Source: an uncultured Coriobacteriia bacterium (GTDB taxonomy: Bacteria; Actinomycetota; Coriobacteriia; Coriobacteriales; QAMH01). Taken from it: DNA of 5,194 bases. A program made the position numbers and the translations under genes. A model generated the notes under the pieces. It saw nothing but the letters and a program-made list of their open reading frames with translations. It was not told the DNA's origin and made no database searches. The stretch is from assembly GCA_902493755.1 (NCBI GenBank), contig CABURF010000103.1:1-5194 (forward strand), in the 5' to 3' direction. Of the stretch, positions 1-5,194 are shown piece by piece (within the stretch, counting starts at the first letter, position 1; each line of letters starts with the position of its first letter).

Positions 1-181
1 TAGGGGTAAAGGCAACGTCAATCTCGAAACCACCATCGCTCAGCGCGAGAACGGCAGCAAGATCACCGATGCAGATGAGGGCGCCATTGTCGGCGGAGAG
101 AATCATGTCGAGCGCAATGCGCAGGTCAGTACCAGGGGCGACCATCTCCATGACGTCGTCCATGCTCTGAATGACACCCAT
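1..181 (-). CDS. disA: DNA integrity scanning diadenylate cyclase DisA, N-terminal fragment (cut by window edge)
   Basis: The first 60 codons of a gene that continues beyond position 1. The protein begins MGVIQSMDDVMEMVAPGTDL and carries the conserved N-terminal DisA pattern: APGT followed by LR (residues 15-21), GALI (33-36), SDGGF (48-52) and FTP (58-60). DisA joins two ATP molecules into the second messenger c-di-AMP and, in characterised species, forms an octamer that senses branched DNA. The catalytic DGA and RHR motifs lie further on and are not in the window, so activity cannot be judged here. The ATG at 181 is chosen because GGAGG (189-193) lies 7 nt upstream and the alignment to known DisA N-termini starts just after it. 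In Firmicutes clpC is followed by radA and then disA; here clpC is followed directly by disA, separated by a terminator and a promoter, so disA is probably transcribed independently. CdaA is less likely because the APGT and DGGF signatures fit DisA. Confidence 0.87.
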   Translation of the reverse strand, partial: MGVIQSMDDVMEMVAPGTDLRIALDMILSADNGALICIGDLAAVLALSDGGFEIDVAFTP

Positions 182-188
182 GAAGCTC

Positions 189-193
189 CCTCC
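189..193 (-). promoter_or_regulatory. Ribosome binding site of disA
   Basis: On the minus strand the purine-rich run GGGGGAGGGAG contains GGAGG ending 7 nt before the ATG at 181. This is close to ideal spacing and fixes the disA start. Confidence 0.75.
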
Positions 194-214
194 CCCACTA
201 CTAACGATAGGTCA

Positions 215-245
215 ATCATAACACGCTATAAAACCTAATTGTCAT
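215..245 (-). promoter_or_regulatory. Candidate disA promoter with extended -10 box
   Basis: The minus strand reads TGT-TATGAT, an extended -10 element: TATGAT at 215-220, one mismatch to TATAAT, with TG at 222-223. It predicts a transcription start near 208 and a 5' leader of about 27 nt, enough to hold the ribosome binding site. The nearest -35-like hexamer is ATGACA (240-245) with a long 19-bp spacer. That hexamer is the terminal sequence of the repeat element at 240-326. The extended -10 could work with a weak -35. The surrounding stretch (about 197-240) is clearly AT-rich compared with its neighbours, as expected for a promoter. Confidence 0.55.
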
Positions 246-326
246 TTCAACCAAAGGCGAGCCGGCATCCTTCGTGCCATCTCGACTGGAGCGGCCGTAA
301 GGCCGCGGAATGGAGAGATCTCGCCC
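240..326 (+). repeat. Diverged copy of a REP/MITE-like intergenic repeat with a GC-rich hairpin
   Basis: Read on the plus strand, the element opens with TGTCATTTC (240-248), which also begins both arms of the repeat at 3057-3154. It contains TCTCGACTGGAGC and ends with a palindromic GAGATCTC (315-322) followed by GCCC; the other element has the matching GGGCGAGATTTCTCGAC. Inside is a perfect hairpin, GCGGCC (291-296), loop GTAA (297-300), GGCCGC (301-306); GTAA fits the stable GNRA tetraloop pattern in RNA. The segment at about 249-280 has little likeness to the other copy, so this one is diverged or carries extra sequence. The boundaries come from two copies only. No coding function is apparent. 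Confidence 0.6.
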
Positions 327-334
327 GGAATAAC

Positions 335-368
335 AAAGCGGGGCGGAAGTGCATTTCCGCCCCGCTTT
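335..368 (-). terminator. Strong intrinsic terminator of clpC
   Basis: A perfect 14-bp inverted repeat, AAAGCGGGGCGGAA (335-348) and TTCCGCCCCGCTTT (355-368), with a 6-nt loop. On the minus strand it starts 4 nt after the clpC stop codon, and the closing TTT runs into GTTATT, giving an interrupted T-tract. The A and T ends make it symmetrical, so it could also stop transcription from the plus strand, although no plus-strand gene points at it. Confidence 0.85.
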
Positions 369-372
369 CTGA

Positions 373-2919
373 TTACTCGGCTGCCTCCGCGCTACCCCTT
401 GCCGGAGGAAGCGAGCTTCCCGGACCTGCGCTTTCAAGCGCAAGCGTCTTACGTGCCTTGAGCTTGGGTACCTCGCCTTCGCCTGGTGCAAAGACAAGCT
501 CGTCTCCCACGTAATCGACGAGGATGATCGAGCCCTCGCCCCACTTGCCCTCGAGCACCTCCTCGGAGAGCGGATCCTCGATAAGGCGCTGGATGGCACG
601 ACGCAGCGGGCGTGCGCCAAAGGCGGTATCGGTACCCTTCTCGGCGATGTGCTTCTTGGCAGCCTCGGTGAGCTCGATGCTCATGCCCTGGACAATCAGG
701 CGCTGACGCAGATCGTCAACCATGAGGTCGATGATCTGCTCGATGTCCTCGCTCGTGAGCGACTGGAACACGATCGTCTCGTCGATGCGGTTGAGGAACT
801 CGGGGCGGAAGAGCTTCTTGAGCTCAGCCATGACCGAGTCGTGAATCTCCTTATCGGACAGGCCGCCCGAGTTTGTGGTCGAGAAACCAAGCGGATTCTC
901 GCGCGTAATCTCGCGGGCGCCGACATTGCTCGTCATGATGATGATAGTGTTGCGGAAGTCGACCTTACGACCCTGCCCGTCGGTGAGATGGCCCTCCTCG
1001 AGAATCTGGAGCAACACGTTGAAGACGTCCGGGTGCGCTTTCTCGATCTCATCGAAAAGCACGACCGAATACGGCTTCTGACGCACGGCCTTGGTGAGCT
1101 GACCGCCCTCGTCATAGCCAACGTAGCCCGGAGGCGAACCGATAAGGCGACTGACCGTGTGCTTCTCCATGTACTCCGACATGTCGAAGTTGAGCAGCGC
1201 ATCTTCGGTGCCAAAGAGAAACTCGGCAAGTGCCTTGGAAAGCTCGGTCTTGCCCACGCCCGAAGGTCCGAGGAAGATGAAGGAGCCCATGGGACGACGC
1301 GGGTCTTTGAGACCGGCACGGCTACGGCGAATCGACTTCGAAAGCGCCGTGACCGCCTCGTTCTGGCCGATAACGCGCTCGTGCAGCGCGTCTTCCATGC
1401 GGAGCAGGCGCGCGGTTTCGGCCTCGGTAAGACTCGAGACGGGAACGCCCGTCGCAAGCGAGACGACATCGGCAATCTGGTCGGTATCGACGGTCGCGAC
1501 GTTGAGCGCCGCCTCCTCGCGCCACTTCTCCTCGAGCTCGGCACGTTCGCGGATCAGCTCCTTCTCCTTATCGCGCAGGTGAGCGGCAGCCTCGAAGTTC
1601 TGGTGCCTGACCTCCTCTTCCTTCTGCGCACGGAGCTTCTTGAGCCTATCGGAGACCTTGGCGACGTCCTCGGGAACCGACATGTTGCTGATGCGCATGC
1701 GCGCACCCGCCTCGTCAATGAGGTCAATGGCCTTATCCGGCAAGAAGCGATCCTGCACGTAGCGGTTGGAGAGCGTGACAGCCGCCTCGATGGCCTCATC
1801 GGTGAAATGCACACGGTGATGTGCCTCGTAGTGGTCCTTGAGGCCGTTGAGAATCTCGATGGACTGTTCGATGGTTGGTTCCTCGACCATGACCGTCTGG
1901 AAGCGACGCGAAAGCGCCGAATCCTTCTCGACATGCTTGCGATACTCATCGGTGGTCGTCGCGCCAATCACCTGGATTTCGCCACGTGATAGCGGCGGCT
2001 TGAGAATGGCGGCGGCGTCGATGGAGCCCTCAGCGCTGCCAGCGCCGATGAGCGTGTGCATCTCGTCGATGAACAGGATGATGTTGCCGTCGTCCTTAAC
2101 CTCCTTGACGACGCTCTTGAGGCGATCCTCGAACTCGCCACGATACTTGGAGCCGGCGACGAGCGCCGAGACGTCGAGCGTCACAAGACGCTTGTTACGG
2201 AGCACATCGGGTACCTGACCATCTGCGATAAGCTGGGCCAGGCCCTCGGCGACAGCGGTCTTGCCAACGCCGGGCTCGCCGATGAGCAGCGGGTTATTCT
2301 TGGTGCGGCGTGAGAGGATTTGCTCGACGCGATCAATCTCGCGCTCGCGGCCGATGACCGGATCGAGCCCGTCTTGCGCGGCGAGCTTGGTGAGATCGGT
2401 GCCGAACTCGTCGAGCGCGGAGCCCTGGTTTGGGCGTCCGCCCGGCTGCTGCGCGCCCATCGGGGCATACGGCACAGGCGTGGGGGCGCTGTTGATGAGC
2501 TCGGAGACTGCCTCGCGGACTTGGTTGCCCTCGATACCGATATTCGCAAGGACCTGCATAGCGACGCCATTGCCCTCGCGGATGATGCCAAGCAGCAGAT
2601 GCTCGGTCGAGATGTAGTTCTGACCGAGCTGCAGAGTCTCGCGCAGCGCGCCCTCGAGCACACGCTTGGCCCGCGGCGTGAACGGGATGTGACCCGCAGC
2701 CGCAGGAGAATCCTGCTCGGTAATCTCCTTGATCTGGCTGATGACCTCGTCGTACGTAACATTAAGTTGATGCAAGGCGCGGGCTGCAATACCCTCGCCT
2801 TCGCGAATCAGGCCGAGAAGCAAATGCTCGGTGCCCACATAGGACTGCTCCAGCTCGCGTGCTTCCTCTTGCGCGAGGACAAGAACGCGACGGGCCTTAT
2901 CAGTGAATTTCTCAAACAT
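373..2919 (-). CDS. clpC: ATP-dependent Clp protease ATP-binding subunit ClpC
   Basis: An 848-residue class I Hsp100 unfoldase. It recognises damaged or regulatory proteins, unfolds them with ATP and threads them into the ClpP peptidase in the cytoplasm. Domains in order: two N-terminal Clp repeats (about 4-55 and 79-130, both with TEHLLLG); first AAA+ module with Walker A GEPGVGKT (214-221), pore loop KYRG (258-261), Walker B ILFIDE (281-286) and paired arginines (338-339); a UVR-type coiled segment (about 420-465), which distinguishes ClpC from ClpA; second AAA+ module with Walker A GPSGVGKT (551-558), pore loop GYVGYDEGG (598-606), Walker B LFDE (621-624) and sensor-2 GARPLRR (768-774). 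LGF at 677-679 is the ClpP-docking loop, so it should partner ClpP. The start at 2919 matches the family start MFEKFT and has AGGAGG upstream; a start at 3015 would add 32 unconserved residues. The last ~30 residues are a low-complexity Gly/Ala/Pro/Ser tail. No ctsR, mcsA or mcsB is adjacent, unlike Firmicutes. Confidence 0.97.
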   Translation of the reverse strand: MFEKFTDKARRVLVLAQEEARELEQSYVGTEHLLLGLIREGEGIAARALHQLNVTYDEVISQIKEITEQDSPAAAGHIPFTPRAKRVLEGALRETLQLGQNYISTEHLLLGIIREGNGVAMQVLANIGIEGNQVREAVSELINSAPTPVPYAPMGAQQPGGRPNQGSALDEFGTDLTKLAAQDGLDPVIGREREIDRVEQILSRRTKNNPLLIGEPGVGKTAVAEGLAQLIADGQVPDVLRNKRLVTLDVSALVAGSKYRGEFEDRLKSVVKEVKDDGNIILFIDEMHTLIGAGSAEGSIDAAAILKPPLSRGEIQVIGATTTDEYRKHVEKDSALSRRFQTVMVEEPTIEQSIEILNGLKDHYEAHHRVHFTDEAIEAAVTLSNRYVQDRFLPDKAIDLIDEAGARMRISNMSVPEDVAKVSDRLKKLRAQKEEEVRHQNFEAAAHLRDKEKELIRERAELEEKWREEAALNVATVDTDQIADVVSLATGVPVSSLTEAETARLLRMEDALHERVIGQNEAVTALSKSIRRSRAGLKDPRRPMGSFIFLGPSGVGKTELSKALAEFLFGTEDALLNFDMSEYMEKHTVSRLIGSPPGYVGYDEGGQLTKAVRQKPYSVVLFDEIEKAHPDVFNVLLQILEEGHLTDGQGRKVDFRNTIIIMTSNVGAREITRENPLGFSTTNSGGLSDKEIHDSVMAELKKLFRPEFLNRIDETIVFQSLTSEDIEQIIDLMVDDLRQRLIVQGMSIELTEAAKKHIAEKGTDTAFGARPLRRAIQRLIEDPLSEEVLEGKWGEGSIILVDYVGDELVFAPGEGEVPKLKARKTLALESAGPGSSLPPARGSAEAAE

Positions 2920-2929
2920 ACGCGGAAAG

Positions 2930-2935
2930 CCTCCT
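2930..2935 (-). promoter_or_regulatory. Ribosome binding site that fixes the clpC start
   Basis: AGGAGG on the minus strand lies 10 nt upstream of the ATG at 2919. Together with the family-typical MFEKFT opening, this selects 2919 over the longer in-frame start at 3015. Confidence 0.75.
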
Positions 2936-2959
2936 CGAAAAGAGAGCGGTGGTCTTCCC

Positions 2960-2965
2960 AGTATA
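2960..2965 (-). promoter_or_regulatory. Candidate -10 box of a clpC promoter
   Basis: The minus strand reads TATACT, one mismatch to TATAAT. It would place the transcription start near 2953 and give a leader of about 33 nt. No good -35 hexamer lies 16-19 bp upstream; the nearest, TTGTCA at 2988-2993, is 22 bp away. If real, this promoter is probably weak or needs an activator. I found no CIRCE (HrcA), CtsR or HspR-type operator near it. Confidence 0.4.
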
Positions 2966-2984
2966 GACATGCCGCCAAGAATAG

Positions 2985-3002
2985 CGATGACAAGACGATG
3001 AC
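2985..3002. repeat. Direct repeat CGATGAC spaced one helical turn upstream of clpC
   Basis: CGATGAC occurs at 2985-2991 and again at 2996-3002, separated by AAGA, so the two copies are 11 bp apart. Relative to the start predicted from the -10 box at 2960-2965 they span about -32 to -49, where an activator or repressor might bind. The observation is exact; the regulatory role is inference, and a 7-bp repeat can arise by chance. Confidence 0.35.
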
Positions 3003-3056
3003 GACTGCCCAACACGCCAGCGACATGCGGGCGGCCATTGCCGCAGGGCCTCCCAT

Positions 3057-3154
3057 TGTCATTTCGGGCGAAGCGAACGAAGTGCCGGAGCGGAGAAGCA
3101 AAGGGCGAGATTTCTCGACTGCGCCGCCTATCGGCGGCTTCGCTCGAAATGACA
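3057..3154. repeat. REP/BIME-like palindromic intergenic element with 18-bp inverted ends
   Basis: A 98-bp element between the glutaredoxin gene and clpC. Its ends are an inverted repeat: 3057-3074 and the complement of 3137-3154 agree at 17 of 18 positions (TGTCATTTCGGGCGAAGC against TGTCATTTCGAGCGAAGC). The one mismatch would be a G-U pair in plus-strand RNA. Inside are a perfect hairpin GCCGCC-TATC-GGCGGC (3123-3138) and a near-palindrome CGAGA-TT-TCTCG (3106-3117). The layout looks like two short REP units facing each other. No transposase gene is in the window, so any mobilisation would have to act in trans. Confidence 0.72.
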
Positions 3155-3177
3155 GGGAATGCGCCGTGCGCCTCCAG

Positions 3178-3190
3178 TCGAAATGACAGG
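3178..3190 (-). repeat. Third copy of the repeat terminus, next to the glutaredoxin stop codon
   Basis: The 13 bases TCGAAATGACAGG at 3178-3190 repeat exactly those at 3144-3156, 34 bp away and in the same orientation. This copy begins only 4 nt past the stop codon of the glutaredoxin gene. It looks like the end of a truncated or nested unit; the 21 bases between the copies hold only a weak GCGC-CGT-GCGC hairpin (3161-3171). Confidence 0.65.
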
Positions 3191-3194
3191 ATAC

Positions 3195-3431
3195 CTAGAG
3201 TAGTTCTTTTAGATAGGCGATGATGTCGGCAGACTCGAGCATGGGCTTACCGTCGATGACCAGGCAGGGCGACTGCGTCGTGCCATTCATGTCGAGCAGC
3301 TCCTGACGACGCTGCGGGTCGGTGGAATCAACCGTCTCGATCTGGATATCGTTGGCTGCCATGAAGTCGAGGACACGATGGCAAAACGGGCACCCCGGCT
3401 TAACGTACAGAATCATGTTATCGAGCTTCAT
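3195..3431 (-). CDS. Glutaredoxin-like thiol-disulfide oxidoreductase (78 aa)
   Basis: A complete small protein with a thioredoxin-fold N-terminal pattern: a beta strand (MILYVKPG, 6-13), a CPFC redox site (14-17), the probable cis-proline Pro55 in QSPCLVIDG (53-61), and ESADIIAYL (66-74), the helix typical of glutaredoxins and GST N-terminal domains. It should reduce disulfides or mixed disulfides in the cytoplasm; the electron donor cannot be told from sequence. A third cysteine, Cys56, sits just after the cis-proline, where many glutaredoxins have a hydrophobic or polar residue. The start at 3431 is chosen because AGGAGG (3436-3441) immediately follows the lysS stop and precedes it by 4 nt; an in-frame ATG at 3452 would overlap the end of lysS and lacks a good site. 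The 10-nt gap to lysS indicates co-transcription. No signal peptide. An NrdH-type role is possible, but no ribonucleotide reductase gene is in view. Confidence 0.88.
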   Translation of the reverse strand: MKLDNMILYVKPGCPFCHRVLDFMAANDIQIETVDSTDPQRRQELLDMNGTTQSPCLVIDGKPMLESADIIAYLKELL

Positions 3432-3435
3432 GGTG

Positions 3436-3441
3436 CCTCCT
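3436..3441 (-). promoter_or_regulatory. Ribosome binding site of the glutaredoxin gene
   Basis: On the minus strand the lysS stop TAA (3442-3444) is followed directly by AGGAGG and then CACC before the ATG at 3431. Ribosomes finishing lysS end on this site, so translation of the two genes is probably linked. The 4-nt spacing is slightly short. Confidence 0.7.
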
Positions 3442-4932
3442 TTATGCCTCATCCCTCATGTGGGGGAATAGCAGCACATCGCGGATGGTGGGCGCATCGG
3501 TGAGCAGCATGGTGAGCCTGTCGATGCCGATGCCGATGCCACCAGCCGGAGGCATGCCGTACTCGAGTGCGCGAATGTAATCCGCGTCAAAGCCCATGGC
3601 CTCGTCGTCGCCCATGTCCTTCGCCTTGACCTGCTCCATGAAGCGCTCGGCCTGATCGACCGGGTCGTTGAGCTCGGTAAAGGCATTGGCGTATTCGTGG
3701 CCCAAGATAAACAGCTCGAAGCGCTGCGTGAGCTCCGGATTGTCCGGATGCTTCTTCGCGAGCGGAGAAATCTCGAGCGGATGATCGATGACGAACGTGG
3801 GCTGGATGATCTTTTCCTCGGCGACGGCCTCGAAGATCTCGGCTATAAGCTTGCCCTTGCCCCAAGCGGCTTCGGCATGACCGCCGTTCTTCTCCAGGAT
3901 GGCCACGAGCTCTTCGCGCGTACGGTCGAAGGAGACATCCTCGCCCGCATGCTCGCTAGCCAGCTCCATCATGGTCGCGCGGCGCCAATCGCCCGACAAG
4001 TCGATGGGTGTACCCTGATACTCAATCTGCAGCGTACCGCAGGCAGCCTCGGCCGCAGCCTTGAAGCAGCCTTCGGCCAGATCCATCATGGACTCAAGGT
4101 CACCGAATGCCTCGTAGGCCTCCATCGTGGTGAACTCGGGATTGTGATAGGGATCCATGCCCTCGTTGCGGAAGATGCGCCCCAGCTCGAACACCTTGGG
4201 GAAACCGCCCACCAGCAGGCGCTTCAGAGGAAGCTCCGTGGCAATACGCAGATAGTAGTCGCGATCGAGCGCATTGAAATGGGTGATGAAAGGCTTTGCA
4301 TTCGCGCCACCGATAATCGGATTCAAGAACGGTGTCTCGACCTCGTAGTACCCCTCGCCCTCCATGAAGCGACGAATGGCGGAGATGATGCGCGAGCGCT
4401 TCTTGAACGTCTCACGAACCTCGGGGTTCACGACCAGGTCGACATAGCGCTGACGATAGCGCGTCTCCTTATCTTGCAAACCGTGAAATTTCTCGGGAAG
4501 CGGACGCAGGCTCTTGGACATGAGCTCAAACGAGGAAACGGCCACGGATAGCTGACCGCGACGCGTGCGCATCATGGTGCCATGCACGGCGATCCAATCG
4601 CCCACATCAAGGTCTTTCAGCTCTTCGAAGGCATCTTCGCCCAGGGTGTTGATGCGGCAAAAGAGCTGGACGGTGCCCGTGTGATCCATAAGCTCGAGAA
4701 AGGCAACCTTACCCTGCGCGCGCTTGGCCATGACGCGGCCGGCAATGGCGACTTCATCTTCGGTATCTTGACCGTCTTCGAGATGAGCATACTGCTCGTC
4801 AAGCTGCTCGACCGTATGCGAGCTTGCAAAGGCGTGGCCGTATGGATCGCGCCCGGCATCGATGAGCGCCTGACGCTTGTTACGACGAACCTCTACCGGA
4901 TCGTCGATGATCTCCTCTGATGCGTCGGACAT
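3442..4932 (-). CDS. lysS: Lysyl-tRNA synthetase, class II
   Basis: A complete 496-residue enzyme of normal family length that charges tRNA-Lys with lysine using ATP. An N-terminal OB-fold anticodon-binding domain covers about residues 60-140 (VAIAGRVMAKR to the SLRPLPEK region). The class II catalytic core follows: motif 1 around 185-205 (EGEGYYEVETPFLNP), motif 2 FRNEGMDPYHNPEFTTME (254-271) with the ATP-binding arginine Arg255, the HPLEISPLAK segment (384-393) of the lysine pocket, and motif 3 GGIGIGIDRL (464-473) with Arg472. All key residues are present, so it should be active. The ATG at 4932 is the only sensible start. It lies 2 nt after the greA stop and lacks a strong Shine-Dalgarno; the best candidate, AAGG at 4946-4949, is 13 nt away, so coupling to greA translation is likely. 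The Mycobacterium tuberculosis chromosome also has lysS shortly before clpC1, with lsr2 between them; here a glutaredoxin occupies that position. Confidence 0.97.
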   Translation of the reverse strand: MSDASEEIIDDPVEVRRNKRQALIDAGRDPYGHAFASSHTVEQLDEQYAHLEDGQDTEDEVAIAGRVMAKRAQGKVAFLELMDHTGTVQLFCRINTLGEDAFEELKDLDVGDWIAVHGTMMRTRRGQLSVAVSSFELMSKSLRPLPEKFHGLQDKETRYRQRYVDLVVNPEVRETFKKRSRIISAIRRFMEGEGYYEVETPFLNPIIGGANAKPFITHFNALDRDYYLRIATELPLKRLLVGGFPKVFELGRIFRNEGMDPYHNPEFTTMEAYEAFGDLESMMDLAEGCFKAAAEAACGTLQIEYQGTPIDLSGDWRRATMMELASEHAGEDVSFDRTREELVAILEKNGGHAEAAWGKGKLIAEIFEAVAEEKIIQPTFVIDHPLEISPLAKKHPDNPELTQRFELFILGHEYANAFTELNDPVDQAERFMEQVKAKDMGDDEAMGFDADYIRALEYGMPPAGGIGIGIDRLTMLLTDAPTIRDVLLFPHMRDEA

Positions 4933-4934
4933 GA

Positions 4935-5194
4935 TTAGTGGCCGACCTTCGTGAGCGTGAACTTCATCTTGCGGCCAGTCGGGCCCTCGTATTCGATGAC
5001 ATCGCCCTTCTTGTGACCGAGTACGGCGGCACCCACGGGGGACTCGTTCGAGATCTTGCCCTGGGCACTATCGGCCTCGGCGCCACCGACGATGGTGAAG
5101 AGGCGTTCCTTGCCGTTATCGTCGGTCAGCGTAACCGTCGAGCCGATTACGACGCGGTTACCCTTCTTGGGCGCATCTACGACCTGTGCGTTCG
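4935..5194 (-). CDS. greA: Transcription elongation factor GreA, C-terminal fragment (cut by window edge)
   Basis: The last 85 codons and the stop of a gene entering from the right edge. The visible part is the globular C-terminal domain: VVIGSTVTLTD, then FTIVGGAEAD, GKISNESPVGAAVLGHKKGD and a final beta-strand segment RKMKFTLTKVGH. The IGSTV, TIVG.AEAD and KIS.ESP.G..LLG.K.GD patterns are the family hallmarks; the fourth is seen here with VLG. GreA binds the RNA polymerase secondary channel and stimulates cleavage of backtracked transcripts. The N-terminal coiled coil with its acidic tip is outside the window, so its catalytic part cannot be checked. The stop TAA is 2 nt before the lysS start, so the two genes are almost certainly in one transcript. 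Confidence 0.93.
   Translation of the reverse strand, partial: NAQVVDAPKKGNRVVIGSTVTLTDDNGKERLFTIVGGAEADSAQGKISNESPVGAAVLGHKKGDVIEYEGPTGRKMKFTLTKVGH

Noticed and set aside
240..326. A CRISPR array or riboswitch in the clpC-disA gap
   Set aside because: There are no regularly spaced repeats. A c-di-AMP (ydaO-type) riboswitch would be too large for the short leader and none of its conserved blocks are visible.
649..1989. A 446-codon open frame on the plus strand opposite clpC
   Set aside because: It lies wholly antisense to an unmistakable clpC, has no plausible binding site or family resemblance, and reads like the complement of a conserved GC-rich gene. Long antisense frames of this kind follow from codon bias.
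2920..3015. A 32-residue N-terminal extension of ClpC starting at 3015
   Set aside because: The family starts at MFEKFT, the AGGAGG at 2930-2935 serves the ATG at 2919, and the extension has no similarity to ClpC N-termini and covers the likely promoter.
2808..3101. A minus-strand frame containing a hydrophobic stretch ending in LAAC, like a lipoprotein signal (MSLACWAVVIVLSSLFLAAC)
   Set aside because: The lipobox-like run is striking, but the frame has no clear ribosome binding site, covers the putative clpC promoter and then runs out of frame through the clpC start. Best read as coincidence; proteomics or conservation in relatives could overturn this.
2320..3186. A 288-codon open frame on the plus strand across the 5' half of clpC and the gap with the repeat
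   Set aside because: Most of it is antisense to clpC and the rest runs through the repeat element. Nothing resembles a protein family.
3057..3190. The repeat as an intrinsic terminator of the greA-lysS-glutaredoxin operon
   Set aside because: It can fold into strong hairpins but no T-tract follows any of them on the minus strand. Termination there would have to be Rho-dependent or by another route, so I call it only a repeat.
3432..3452. A 7-residue longer glutaredoxin starting at 3452
   Set aside because: It overlaps the lysS end and has no good binding site, while the ATG at 3431 has AGGAGG just upstream.
3697..4551. A 284-codon open frame on the plus strand opposite lysS
   Set aside because: Entirely antisense to a complete lysS with all catalytic motifs; no recognisable protein features of its own.

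Overview
The window is a stretch of bacterial chromosome of moderately high G+C content. Every gene lies on the minus strand, so transcription runs from the right end (5194) towards the left end (1). Reading in that direction it holds the 3' end of greA (transcript-cleavage factor), complete lysS (lysyl-tRNA synthetase), a small glutaredoxin-like thiol oxidoreductase, complete clpC (AAA+ unfoldase of the Clp protease) and the 5' end of disA (diadenylate cyclase). The order lysS - clpC, with disA close by, and the absence of the Firmicutes ctsR-mcsA-mcsB leader and of radA between clpC and disA, suggest an actinobacterial host. A gut-type Coriobacteriia lineage is my best guess, from gene content and order only (moderate confidence).

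Right part (5194-3195): greA, lysS and the glutaredoxin gene look like one operon. Only 2 nt separate greA from lysS and 10 nt separate lysS from the glutaredoxin gene, whose Shine-Dalgarno directly follows the lysS stop codon. lysS has no good Shine-Dalgarno of its own and is probably translated by coupling to greA.

Middle gap (2920-3194): just after the glutaredoxin stop lies a compound repeat (about 3057-3190) with three copies of the terminus TGTCATTTCG. Two of them form an inverted pair that matches at 17 of 18 positions, resembling a REP/BIME or small MITE-like element. Between it and clpC lie a helically phased direct repeat (CGATGAC twice, 11 bp apart) and a plausible -10 box, so clpC probably has its own promoter.

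Left part (2919-1): clpC encodes a complete 848-residue ClpC with all expected motifs and ends at a very strong hairpin terminator. The gap before disA holds a second, diverged member of the repeat family with a GC-rich hairpin. An extended -10 promoter follows, whose only -35-like hexamer is the end of that repeat. disA then starts with a good ribosome binding site and runs off the window after 60 codons.

The genes are conserved housekeeping and stress functions: transcription rescue, translation, thiol redox, protein quality control and c-di-AMP signalling. I see no undescribed multi-gene system. The parts most worth a second look are the two repeat elements and how they sit at gene ends and promoters.
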